Below, in pieces: positions 24,698 to 32,148 of a stretch of DNA of 32,210 nucleotides; the first letter of the stretch is position 1, and each line of letters begins with the position of its first letter. Where the stretch lies: positions 1-32,210 of the forward strand of contig CAYWPQ010000018.1 of assembly GCA_964460315.1 (NCBI GenBank), in the 5' to 3' direction. A model generated the notes under the pieces. It worked only from the letters and a program-made list of their open reading frames with translations, was not told the DNA's origin and did not search any database. The stretch comes from Lacustribacter sp964460315. GTDB taxonomy: Bacteria; Pseudomonadota; Gammaproteobacteria; Burkholderiales; Burkholderiaceae_A. Position numbers and translations under genes: made by a program.

Positions 24698-25479
24698 CCC
24701 CCGTCCATGTTCCAGGCCACACCCCGCACCTGACTTGCCGCATCCGAACAGAAGAAGACCGCCAGCTCGCCCAGCTGTTCGGGTGTGACGAATTCGCCCG
24801 AAGGTTGTTTTTCCATCAAGAGGTCACGCTTGGCGTCGTCATTGGACATGTTCTTTGCAACGGCGCGAGCGTCCACCTGTTTCTGAACCAGGGGTGTGAG
24901 CACCCAGCCCGGGCAGATGGCATTGCAGGTGATCGGCGTTTGAGCATTTTCAAGGGCGACCACCTTGGTGAGACCCACCACACCATGCTTGGCGGCGACA
25001 TAGGCCGATTTCTGCGCCGAGGCCACCAGCCCGTGCACCGAGGCGACATTGATGATGCGGCCAAAGCCACGCTTTTTCATGCCGGGTAGTGCACAACGAA
25101 TGGTGTGAAAAGCGGAAGACAGGTTGATGGCGATCACCGCGTCCCACCGTTCAACCGGGAACTCTTCCACCGCCGCAACATGCTGAATGCCCGCGTTGTT
25201 CACCAGCACATCAATGCGACCAAGCTTGGATTCCGTCGCGCGAATCATGTCTTCGATCTCCGAAGGTTTGCTCATGTCGGCGCCATGGTGCAGCACGCGA
25301 ACGCCGAAGCGCTGGCTGATTTCGTTCATCAAGCCTTTCACAAGATCGGCATCGCCAAAACCGTTGAGCATGATGTCGGCCCCTTGGGCGGCAAGCGCTT
25401 TGGCAATGCCCAGACCGATTCCGCTGGTGGACCCAGTGACAAGTGCAACTTTGTTGGCGAGAATGAAAGGCTTCGACAT
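24682..25479 (-). CDS. 3-hydroxybutyrate dehydrogenase (short-chain dehydrogenase family)
   Basis: Encodes 265 residues from ATG 25479, preceded by AAGGAA. It interconverts D-3-hydroxybutyrate and acetoacetate with NAD. The cofactor motif TGSTSGIG (15-22), NNAG (94-97), and the catalytic residues Asn119, Ser147, Tyr160 and Lys164 (NVASVHGLVAS and SAYVAAKHG) match known bacterial enzymes, including the characteristic AKHGVVGLTK. This places it in polyhydroxybutyrate or ketone-body use, in line with acetyl-CoA synthetase nearby. The frame is open to 25554, but that part overlaps the divergent hydrolase. It is divergent from the alpha/beta hydrolase with 32 bp between starts. Confidence 0.9.
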   Translation of the reverse strand: MSKPFILANKVALVTGSTSGIGLGIAKALAAQGADIMLNGFGDADLVKGLMNEISQRFGVRVLHHGADMSKPSEIEDMIRATESKLGRIDVLVNNAGIQHVAAVEEFPVERWDAVIAINLSSAFHTIRCALPGMKKRGFGRIINVASVHGLVASAQKSAYVAAKHGVVGLTKVVALENAQTPITCNAICPGWVLTPLVQKQVDARAVAKNMSNDDAKRDLLMEKQPSGEFVTPEQLGELAVFFCSDAASQVRGVAWNMDGGWFAQ

Positions 25480-25511
25480 GGCGTATTCCTTGCGGGTGTT
25501 AGGATCGTTCA

Positions 25512-26417
25512 ATGGTAATGATAAAGGCTTCCGAACATGACCTTGCCCGGCCACGCTGGGCTCGTGTCAGCTGCATCAGCCCCGCTGGCCTGCACGAGAT
25601 GGCCTATCAGGAATGGGGTGACCCTTCCAACCCAGACACGGTGGTCTGTGTCCATGGCCTGACTCGCCTTAGCCAGGATTTCAATGTCTTGGCGAAGCAT
25701 TTAAGCGCTCGCTACCGTGTGGTCTGCCCCGACGTGGTGGGGCGGGGCCGTTCGTCCTGGCTGAAAAACCCCATGCTCTACGGCGTCCCCCAGTATGCAG
25801 CCGACATGATCACGCTGATTGCTCGGCTGAATGTTCCCAAGGTGAAATGGGTGGGCACCTCGATGGGGGGGCTCATTGGAATGACCCTAGCGTCGCTTCA
25901 GAATTCGCCCATCGAGCGGCTGATTCTGAATGATGTCGGTGCAAGCCTCTCGGGTGAGGCCCTAGCCAGAATTGCGAGTTACGTGGGGCTGGTGACTCAT
26001 TTCCCAGACCGAGAGACTGCGCATAAAGCACTGCGAGAGATCTTTTCCGGATTTGGCCCTCATTCGGACGACGAGTGGCACGATCTGATCGACCCAGGTC
26101 TTGTGGCGGATGCCGAAGGTAAAGGTGTCCGCGTTCATTACGACCCCGCCATTGCCGAGCCTTTTCGTCAGACGTATTCGATGGGTGCCATGGTTCCCAA
26201 CCTTGAACTCTGGCCCGTGTACGATGCCATTCAGTGTCCCACCTTATTGCTGCGCGGGGCGCAGAGTGACCTCTGCACGCAAGCGGTGGCCGAGGCCATG
26301 AGCCACCGAGGGCCCCGTGCTCATTCGGTGGCATTCGCCGGGGTCGGCCATGCACCCAGCCTAATGCACGATGATCAGATTCAAGTCGTGTCTCAGTTTC
26401 TATCCTCATCACCATGA
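25512..26417 (+). CDS. Alpha/beta hydrolase fold protein
   Basis: Encodes 301 residues with the alpha/beta hydrolase core. The oxyanion region is VCVHGLTRLSQDF, the nucleophile elbow GTSMGG holds Ser117, Asp253 lies in RGAQSDL and His280 in GVGHAPS, so the triad is complete. No signal peptide is seen, so it is probably cytosolic. The substrate is unknown: esterase, lactonase or C-C hydrolase are all possible. The stop overlaps the patatin start (ATGA), and the gene is divergent from hydroxybutyrate dehydrogenase. A link to polyester or lipid breakdown is inference from these neighbours. Confidence 0.85.
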   Translation: MVMIKASEHDLARPRWARVSCISPAGLHEMAYQEWGDPSNPDTVVCVHGLTRLSQDFNVLAKHLSARYRVVCPDVVGRGRSSWLKNPMLYGVPQYAADMITLIARLNVPKVKWVGTSMGGLIGMTLASLQNSPIERLILNDVGASLSGEALARIASYVGLVTHFPDRETAHKALREIFSGFGPHSDDEWHDLIDPGLVADAEGKGVRVHYDPAIAEPFRQTYSMGAMVPNLELWPVYDAIQCPTLLLRGAQSDLCTQAVAEAMSHRGPRAHSVAFAGVGHAPSLMHDDQIQVVSQFLSSSP

Positions 26418-27277
26418 CCATGCAACGACGAACCTTCCTTCTTTCGGCAGCTTCGGTGGCGGCCCTTTCTGTCACTTCACTGCTGAGCGGCTGCAGCACC
26501 GCACCCAAGTCAAAACCGAAGATTGCTCTGGCACTTGGTGGTGGTGCAGCCAAGGGCTTTGCGCACATTGGTGTGATCAAAGTGCTTGAGGCCAATGGCA
26601 TCGTGCCCGACCTGATTGTGGGTACCAGCGCAGGAAGTCTGGTGGGTGCGCTGTATGCGTCGGGCATGAATGCTTTTGAGCTGCAGCGGCTTGGGCTGGC
26701 CTTGGAAGAGAGCACGTTTTCCGACTGGACCATCACGGGCAGAGGCCTTTTGCGCGGTGAGGCGTTGGCCAACTATGTGAATGCCCAGCTGAAGAATCAG
26801 CCCATTGAAAAAATGCCTCGGTCTTTGGCGATTGTGGCCACGGACGTTCGGTCGGGCGAACCCATTGTTTTTCAGCGGGGCGACACGGGAATGGCCGTGC
26901 GTGCCTCAAGTGCTGTGCCGGGCGTATTTAGCCCCGTTCGCATTGGTGATCGCGACTATGTCGATGGCGGGCTGACCCATCCCGTTCCGGCGGGTGTGGC
27001 CCGAGACCTTGGGGCCGATGTGGTGATTGCCGTCGATATTTCTGCCAAGCCTGGGAATCGTCCGATTTCAGGAACCTGGGACATCTTGATGCAGACCTTC
27101 ACCATCATGGGTAAACAGATCAGTGACTATGAACTCAAGCAGGCGGATGTTGTGATTCAGCCCGACATTGAGCGCATCAGGAGCACGGATTTCTCTGGCC
27201 GCAATCTGGCTATTTTGGAAGGCGAAAAAGCAGCCATCGCGGCCATGCCGCAGCTGCTGAAAAAACTGGGCCGCTAG
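26414..27277 (+). CDS. Patatin-like phospholipase, predicted Tat-exported lipoprotein
   Basis: Encodes 287 residues. The N terminus MTMQRRTFLLSAASVAALS carries a twin-arginine-like RRTFLL motif, and the lipobox LSGC places the acylated cysteine at residue 27. The patatin domain follows: GGGAAKG (42-48) forms the oxyanion hole, GTSAGS holds nucleophile Ser72, and DGG holds Asp184 of the Ser-Asp dyad. It resembles the RssA/YchK patatin group. It likely cleaves acyl esters at the periplasmic face of a membrane. It is translationally coupled to the alpha/beta hydrolase and converges on the NlpC gene with a 5-bp gap. Confidence 0.87.
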   Translation: MTMQRRTFLLSAASVAALSVTSLLSGCSTAPKSKPKIALALGGGAAKGFAHIGVIKVLEANGIVPDLIVGTSAGSLVGALYASGMNAFELQRLGLALEESTFSDWTITGRGLLRGEALANYVNAQLKNQPIEKMPRSLAIVATDVRSGEPIVFQRGDTGMAVRASSAVPGVFSPVRIGDRDYVDGGLTHPVPAGVARDLGADVVIAVDISAKPGNRPISGTWDILMQTFTIMGKQISDYELKQADVVIQPDIERIRSTDFSGRNLAILEGEKAAIAAMPQLLKKLGR

Positions 27278-27282
27278 AAGGT

Positions 27283-27837
27283 TTACTGAAGCTGGGCAAT
27301 TAAGCGGCGGGCCTGATCGAACCGCTTGGCCCAGTAATCCGTTTGCAGGGACTCAATGCGCACGACGCCTCGAGACGTTGGCGCATGCACAAAGCGGCTG
27401 TTGCCCAGGTACACCCCAACATGGGAATTCGATTTCCCCAGGGTGTTGAAAAAGACAAGGTCTCCGGGAACAAGTCGATGCCTTGGCACGGGGATACCCA
27501 CCAGCGACTGCTCTTCGGTGTTGCGTGGCGGACGGATGCGAAAGGCGTCTTGCAGCACATGGGCAATCAGACCCGAACAATCCAGCCCTTCGGATGGGTG
27601 GCTACCCCCGAAACGGTAGGGCGTTCCTAATAAGAGCACAGAGCGAGACGTGATCTCCGCGGCGGCTTGCTCAGGGGTGAGGTGCGAAGGAAGCCGGATG
27701 GTGCCGCCGATGGGGATGTCTGATTTCCAGCCGGGGCGTGACTGAGACGCTTGTTGGTTCAGCGTGCCGCAGCCGGTCAGCAACAGCAGCGAGGCGATGG
27801 CGATCCAGGTGGTTTTTGAAAAGGTGTCGAGTATCAT
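27283..27837 (-). CDS. NlpC/P60 family lipoprotein, putative cell-wall peptidase
   Basis: Encodes 184 residues from ATG 27837. A lipoprotein signal (MILDTFSKTTWIAIASLLLL) ends in the lipobox LLTGC with Cys23. The NlpC/P60 domain has catalytic Cys87 (GLDCSGL), His139 (SHVGVYLG) and His151 (FVHAPTS). Relatives cut peptide cross-links of peptidoglycan in the periplasm. The frame is open to a TTG at 27885 (200 aa), but a predicted promoter would start transcription downstream of that TTG, favouring 27837. It resembles the Spr/NlpC lipoproteins, so outer-membrane placement by the Lol system is likely. Confidence 0.88.
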   Translation of the reverse strand: MILDTFSKTTWIAIASLLLLTGCGTLNQQASQSRPGWKSDIPIGGTIRLPSHLTPEQAAAEITSRSVLLLGTPYRFGGSHPSEGLDCSGLIAHVLQDAFRIRPPRNTEEQSLVGIPVPRHRLVPGDLVFFNTLGKSNSHVGVYLGNSRFVHAPTSRGVVRIESLQTDYWAKRFDQARRLIAQLQ

Positions 27838-27867
27838 TGCCTTCGACAGTAGCAAAGATTTGTCGCT

Positions 27868-27895
27868 ATTTTTCGTGTTTTTCAAGAAGAGTCAA
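27868..27895 (-). promoter_or_regulatory. Predicted sigma70 promoter of the NlpC/P60 gene
   Basis: On the minus strand TTGACT (complement of 27890-27895) and AAAAAT (complement of 27868-27873) are 16 bp apart, matching the -35 at five of six positions and the -10 at four of six. Transcription would start near 27861, leaving a leader of about 24 nt before ATG 27837. The -35 overlaps a direct repeat upstream of the HbpS-like gene. Confidence 0.4.
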
Positions 27896-27929
27896 GCAAA
27901 GCAGAGTTAAGTTAAGCAAAGGAAACCCC

Positions 27930-28331
27930 ATGATTCAGCGCTCCGTTCTTACCGAAGAAGATGTTCAACGCATTGGCGAGGCCGCTGTGGCTGAAGCCCG
28001 TAAAAACAACTGGTCCGTGACCATTGCCATCTGTGATGACGGCGGCCATCTGCTCTGGCTGAAGCGTTTGAATGGCGCACCACCCATTTCAGCTTACATC
28101 GCACCCCAGAAGGCGAAAACGGCAGCACTTGGGCGTCGCGAATCCAAGCTTTATGAAGATGTGATCAACCAGGGAAGAACATCTTTTCTTTCGGCGCCTG
28201 AACTTCAGGGCATGCTCGAAGGTGGCGTGCCCATCATGGTGGATGGCCATTGCATTGGGGCCGTGGGCGTGTCGAATGTGAAGTCCTTCGAAGACGCGCA
28301 GATCGCGAAGGCTGGCATCGCTGCGCTTTAA
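27930..28331 (+). CDS. GlcG/HbpS family protein (DUF336)
   Basis: Encodes 133 residues with the GlcG/HbpS pattern: an N-terminal helix (LTEEDVQRIGEAAVAEAR), the strand VTIAICDDGGHLLWLKRLNGA, a helix with APQKAKTAALGRRES, then GGVPIMVDGHCIGAVGVSN. Members bind haem or act as small-ligand sensors, and some are encoded with glycolate oxidation genes. No glc gene or two-component partner is present here, so the ligand is unknown. The start has an AAAGGA ribosome site. It is divergent from the NlpC gene and converges on fumarase. Confidence 0.82.
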   Translation: MIQRSVLTEEDVQRIGEAAVAEARKNNWSVTIAICDDGGHLLWLKRLNGAPPISAYIAPQKAKTAALGRRESKLYEDVINQGRTSFLSAPELQGMLEGGVPIMVDGHCIGAVGVSNVKSFEDAQIAKAGIAAL

Positions 28332-28345
28332 GATCGCACCAATCA

Positions 28346-28379
28346 CCTGAGGCGCAGGGCGTTTGCCCATGCGCCCAGG
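28346..28379. terminator. Strong hairpin between convergent HbpS-like and fumarase genes
   Basis: A 14-bp stem with two opposed single-A bulges folds as CCTG-a-GGCGCA-GGGC, loop GTTT, GCCC-a-TGCGCC-CAGG. It fills most of the 49-bp gap between two convergent genes, so it can act for both strands. There is no U tract on either side, so it may work by RNA 3'-end protection or with Rho rather than as a classical intrinsic terminator. Confidence 0.6.
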
Positions 28380-28380
28380 G

Positions 28381-29892
28381 TTAGGCTCTCATCTTTTCGA
28401 TCTTGATCTTCCATTCGCGGGGGCCCGTCTCGTGCACCGACGTGCCCTGCGAATCAACCGCTACCGTGACCGGCATGTCTTTGACATCGAACTCATAAAT
28501 GGCTTCCATGCCCAGGTCTTCAAAGCCAATGACCTTCGCGCTGCGAATGGCCTTGCTCACCAGGTAAGCCGCACCACCGACGGCCATGAGATACGCCGAG
28601 CGATGCTTCTTGATGGATTCAATGGCGACGGGGCCACGCTCTGATTTTCCAATCATGGCGATGAGCCCGGTTTGACCCAGCATGGTCTCGGTGAACTTGT
28701 CCATGCGTGTGGCCGTGGTGGGGCCTGCGGGGCCCACGACTTCGTCACGAACGGGATCGACCGGCCCCACGTAATAGATCACGCGGTTGGTGAAATCGAC
28801 GGGAAGCTTTTCACCCTTGGCCAGCATGTCGGCGATTCGTTTGTGGGCGGCGTCACGACCCGTCAGCATTTTGCCGTTCAGAAGCAGCGTCTGACCGGGC
28901 TTCCAGGAGGCGACTTCGTCAGGGGTGAGGGTGTTGAGATCGACCCGCTGAGACTTCTCAACATCGGCTGTCCATGAAACCTTCGGCCAGTCGTCCAGCG
29001 AGGGAGGCTCGAGTTTTGCAGGGCCGCTGCCGTCAAGATGAAAGTGCACATGACGTGTTGCCGCGCAGTTGGGAATCATGGCCACGGGAAGGTTGGCCGC
29101 ATGGGTGGGGTAGTCAAGAATTTTCACATCGACCACGGTGGTCAGGCCGCCCAAGCCCTGGGCACCAATGCCCAGCGCATTGACCTTGTCGTAGAGTTCA
29201 AGCCGAAGCTCTTCAATCTTGTTCTTTGGGCCACGCTTGATGAGGTCGGTGATGTCGACTGGGTCCATCAGGGACTCTTTCGCCAGCAGCGCAGCCTTTT
29301 CGGGCGTTCCACCAATGCCAATGCCCAAAATGCCGGGGGGGCACCAGCCCGCGCCCATCGTGGGCACGGTCTTCAGCACCCAGTCGACGATGGAGTCACT
29401 GGGGTTCAGCATGGCGAGCTTACTTTTTGCTTCGGACCCACCGCCTTTGGCTGCACAGATCACTTCAAGATGGTCACCGGCAACGATCTCGTAGTGGATG
29501 ACGGCGGGCGTGTTGTCTTTGGTGTTTTTTCGCAGGCCCGCTGGGTCAGTTAGCACTGAGGCGCGAAGCAGATTGTCTTTGTTGTTGTATGCCTGGCGAA
29601 CACCTTCATTGACCATGTCGGTCACCGACATGGTGGCGTCCCAGCGAAGGTTCATTCCAACTTTAAGAAAGACGGTGGCGATGCCGGTGTCTTGGCAGAT
29701 GGGGCGCTTGCCCTCGGCGCTCATTCGGCTGTTGGTCAGGATCTGTGCGATGGCGTCTTTGGCGGCGGGATTTTGTTCGCGGTCGTAGGCTGCGCCGAGC
29801 GCCTGAATGTAATCGAGGGGGTGGTAGTAGCTGATGAACTGAAACGCGTCGGCGATGCTCTGGATGAAATCTTGTTGTTTGATGACTGTCAT
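28381..29892 (-). CDS. Class I fumarate hydratase ([4Fe-4S])
   Basis: Encodes 503 residues of the single-chain class I (FumA/FumB-like) fumarase, which interconverts fumarate and L-malate in the TCA cycle. The N-terminal alpha domain has the cluster cysteines Cys66 (RPICQDTG), Cys184 (GAGWCPPG) and Cys276 (IPNCAATRH), plus CAAKGGGSEAKSK. The C-terminal beta domain starts near LLNGKMLTGRDAAHKR and includes GPTTATRMD and SERGP. The oxygen-sensitive cluster makes it a likely client of the isc system in this window. ATG 29892 (MTVIKQQDF) is chosen; the frame is open to 29976 without family support. It is divergent from acetyl-CoA synthetase. Confidence 0.92.
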   Translation of the reverse strand: MTVIKQQDFIQSIADAFQFISYYHPLDYIQALGAAYDREQNPAAKDAIAQILTNSRMSAEGKRPICQDTGIATVFLKVGMNLRWDATMSVTDMVNEGVRQAYNNKDNLLRASVLTDPAGLRKNTKDNTPAVIHYEIVAGDHLEVICAAKGGGSEAKSKLAMLNPSDSIVDWVLKTVPTMGAGWCPPGILGIGIGGTPEKAALLAKESLMDPVDITDLIKRGPKNKIEELRLELYDKVNALGIGAQGLGGLTTVVDVKILDYPTHAANLPVAMIPNCAATRHVHFHLDGSGPAKLEPPSLDDWPKVSWTADVEKSQRVDLNTLTPDEVASWKPGQTLLLNGKMLTGRDAAHKRIADMLAKGEKLPVDFTNRVIYYVGPVDPVRDEVVGPAGPTTATRMDKFTETMLGQTGLIAMIGKSERGPVAIESIKKHRSAYLMAVGGAAYLVSKAIRSAKVIGFEDLGMEAIYEFDVKDMPVTVAVDSQGTSVHETGPREWKIKIEKMRA

Positions 29893-29928
29893 GGCACAAC
29901 TCCCGTTTTTGGGGTAGATTTTATGTGA

Positions 29929-29944
29929 ACCTAAAGATATAGGT
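29929..29944. promoter_or_regulatory. Inverted repeat in the fumarase/acsA intergenic region, possible operator
   Basis: ACCTA-N6-TAGGT is a 5-bp inverted repeat with 6-nt spacing in the 126-bp divergent region, 37 bp from the fumarase start. It lies just upstream of an A/T-rich TAAAAT (minus strand) that could be the fumarase -10. The rest of the region holds GC-rich sequence, a weak candidate acsA promoter (TTGCGG 29960-29965, TCTAAC 29983-29988, 17 bp apart) and the acsA ribosome site AAAGGGGAG at 30003-30011. Confidence 0.3.
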
Positions 29945-30018
29945 CCGACCGCGCAGCCCTTGCGGCGGCGCAACATAAGAATTCTAACCCGTTAAAAATT
30001 CCAAAGGGGAGCACACGT

Positions 30019-31998
30019 ATGGCCATTGAATCGGTAATGCAGGAAAGCCGAGTTTTTCCACCACCCAAAGACTTCGCATCGAAGGCGCGCCTCGGCAGCA
30101 TGGAGGCTTACAACGCCATGTGCAAAGAAGCCGAAGACAACTACGCCGAATACTGGGCCAAGCATGCCCGACAAGAAATTATCTGGAAGAAACCTTTCAC
30201 CCGGGCCCTTGATGAGAGCAAGGCACCGTTTTACAAATGGTTCGATGACGGCCTGCTGAACGTTTCTTACAACTGTCTCGACCGTCACCTTGAAAACGGC
30301 AACGCCGACAAGGTGGCCCTGATCTTTGAAGCCGATGGCGGCGAGGTCAGCAAAGTCACTTACAAAGAGCTCTATCACCGCGTCTGCAAACTGGCCAACG
30401 CCATCAAGGCGATGGGTTACAAAAAGGGCGATCGCGCCTTGATCTACATGCCCATGTCGGTGGAAGGTGTGGTGGCCATGCAGGCATGCGCGCGTCTTGG
30501 CGTGATTCACTCGGTGGTCTTCGGCGGGTTTTCCGCAAAGAGCCTGCAAGAACGTGTGGTCGATGCCGGCGCCACGCTAATCATTGCCGCCGACGAGCAG
30601 TGCCGAGGCGGTAAAGCCATTCCTTTAAAGCCTGCCGTGGACGAGGCCTTTAGCCTGGGTGGCTGCGAGGCCGTGAAACACGTCATTGTCTATCGTCGAA
30701 CGGGTGGTGCCGTGCCGATGACCGCCGGCCGTGATGTCTACATGGACGACATCTGCAAAGACCAGCCCGATAGCTGTGAGCCGGAATGGGTTGAAGCCGA
30801 GCATCCGCTCTTTATTCTTTACACCTCGGGTTCAACAGGCAAGCCCAAAGGCGTTCAGCATTCGACCGGCGGCTATCTGCTTCACGCCATCATGACGATG
30901 AAGTACAGCTTTGATCTGCGGCCAGACGACATCTTCTGGTGCACGGCCGACATTGGCTGGGTGACTGGCCACACCTACATCACCTATGGCCCATTGGCCT
31001 GCGGCGGCACCGAGATCGTGTTCGAAGGCGTGCCCACTTACCCGGACGCAGGTCGCTTCTGGAAGATGATTCAAGACCATAAGGTGTCGATTTTCTACAC
31101 GGCACCCACGGCCATTCGCTCGTTGATTAAAGCCTCGGAGGCCACACCTGCGGCGGCGCCAAAGAATTACAACCTGTCGTCGCTTCGCCTGTTGGGTTCG
31201 GTGGGCGAGCCCATCAACCCCGAGGCATGGATGTGGTACCACAACAATATTGGCGGCGGACGTTGCCCCATCGTGGATACCTTCTGGCAGACCGAAACCG
31301 GTGGCCATATGATCACCCCCATGCCGGGCGCAACGCCCTTGGTGCCGGGTTCGTGCACTCTGCCATTTCCTGGCATTCAGGCGGCCATTGTGGATGAGGT
31401 GGGTCACGACGTTCCCAACGGCCAAGGCGGAATTCTCGTGGTGAAAAAACCTTGGCCTTCGATGATTCGCACCATCTGGGGTGACCCGGATCGATTCGTC
31501 AAAAGCTATTACCCCGAAGAGCTTGGTGGCCGCTTGTACCTGGCGGGCGACGGTGCCATTCGTGACAAAGACACGGGTTACTTCACCATCATGGGTCGAA
31601 TCGATGATGTGCTGAATGTCTCGGGTCACCGCATGGGCACCATGGAAATTGAATCGGCCTTGGTGGCCAACCCCCTGGTGGCGGAGGCTGCTGTGGTGGG
31701 CCGTCCTGACGACACCACGGGCGAAGCCATCGTGGCCTTCGTGGTTCTGAAGGGCGCACGACCAGCGGGTGATGATGCGAAGAAGATTGCAACCGATCTT
31801 CGTAACTGGGTGGGTAAGGAAATCGGTCCCATCGCCAAGCCGAAAGAGATTCGCTTTGGTGACAACTTGCCGAAGACTCGCTCAGGGAAGATCATGCGTC
31901 GATTGCTTCGCACCTTGGCCAAGGGCGAGGAAATTACGCAAGACACCTCAACACTTGAAAACCCCGCCATTCTTGATCAGCTGAAGCAGGCCACCTGA
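30019..31998 (+). CDS. acsA: Acetyl-CoA synthetase (AMP-forming)
   Basis: Encodes 659 residues, the normal length of Acs (about 650). It activates acetate with ATP and CoA through acetyl-AMP. Adenylation motifs: YTSGSTGKPKGVQHSTGGYL, TADIGWVTGHTYITYGPL, DTFWQTETGGHMITP, and the C-terminal KTRSGKIMRRLLR, whose lysine is the regulatory acetylation site in this family. Conserved FYTAPTAIRSLI supports acetate over longer acids, though propionate cannot be excluded. The start is ATG 30019 with a strong ribosome site, divergent from fumarase. Confidence 0.96.
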   Translation: MAIESVMQESRVFPPPKDFASKARLGSMEAYNAMCKEAEDNYAEYWAKHARQEIIWKKPFTRALDESKAPFYKWFDDGLLNVSYNCLDRHLENGNADKVALIFEADGGEVSKVTYKELYHRVCKLANAIKAMGYKKGDRALIYMPMSVEGVVAMQACARLGVIHSVVFGGFSAKSLQERVVDAGATLIIAADEQCRGGKAIPLKPAVDEAFSLGGCEAVKHVIVYRRTGGAVPMTAGRDVYMDDICKDQPDSCEPEWVEAEHPLFILYTSGSTGKPKGVQHSTGGYLLHAIMTMKYSFDLRPDDIFWCTADIGWVTGHTYITYGPLACGGTEIVFEGVPTYPDAGRFWKMIQDHKVSIFYTAPTAIRSLIKASEATPAAAPKNYNLSSLRLLGSVGEPINPEAWMWYHNNIGGGRCPIVDTFWQTETGGHMITPMPGATPLVPGSCTLPFPGIQAAIVDEVGHDVPNGQGGILVVKKPWPSMIRTIWGDPDRFVKSYYPEELGGRLYLAGDGAIRDKDTGYFTIMGRIDDVLNVSGHRMGTMEIESALVANPLVAEAAVVGRPDDTTGEAIVAFVVLKGARPAGDDAKKIATDLRNWVGKEIGPIAKPKEIRFGDNLPKTRSGKIMRRLLRTLAKGEEITQDTSTLENPAILDQLKQAT

Positions 31999-32031
31999 TC
32001 GGGTTGACGAGGTTGGGTAGTAGGGCGCGAC

Positions 32032-32067
32032 GAGTCAGCGCGGGGGCAGCCGCCCTGGTGCTGACTC
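32032..32067 (+). terminator. Hairpin after acsA, overlapping the tRNA-Ser promoter
   Basis: A perfect 8-bp outer stem (GAGTCAGC / GCTGACTC) encloses an inner GGGC/GCCC stem with loop AGCC. It begins 33 bp after the acsA stop and could end that transcript, but lacks a U tract. Its 3' arm contains the -35 hexamer of the next promoter. Confidence 0.5.
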
Positions 32068-32090
32068 CGAGCGTTGGCTTCTGATACACT
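32061..32090 (+). promoter_or_regulatory. Predicted tRNA-Ser promoter
   Basis: CTGACT at 32061-32066 and TACACT at 32085-32090, 18 bp apart, with an extended -10 TG at 32082-32083. A GC-rich stretch (GGCGCGC) follows the -10, as in stringently controlled stable-RNA promoters. The mature tRNA 5' end is about 58 nt further on, leaving a short leader for processing. Confidence 0.55.
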
Positions 32091-32148
32091 TGGCGCGCTT
32101 AACAGCCAAGCTTGAGCTTTTCAGGCCGCGGCTTTGTCGTCATCTCGC

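Noticed and set aside
25873..26772. Minus-strand frame of 299 codons opposite the hydrolase/patatin pair
   Set aside because: It is antisense to two genes with complete catalytic motifs and has no domain signal of its own.
30832..31629. Minus-strand frame of 265 codons opposite acsA
   Set aside because: No motif; antisense to highly conserved adenylation motifs of acetyl-CoA synthetase.
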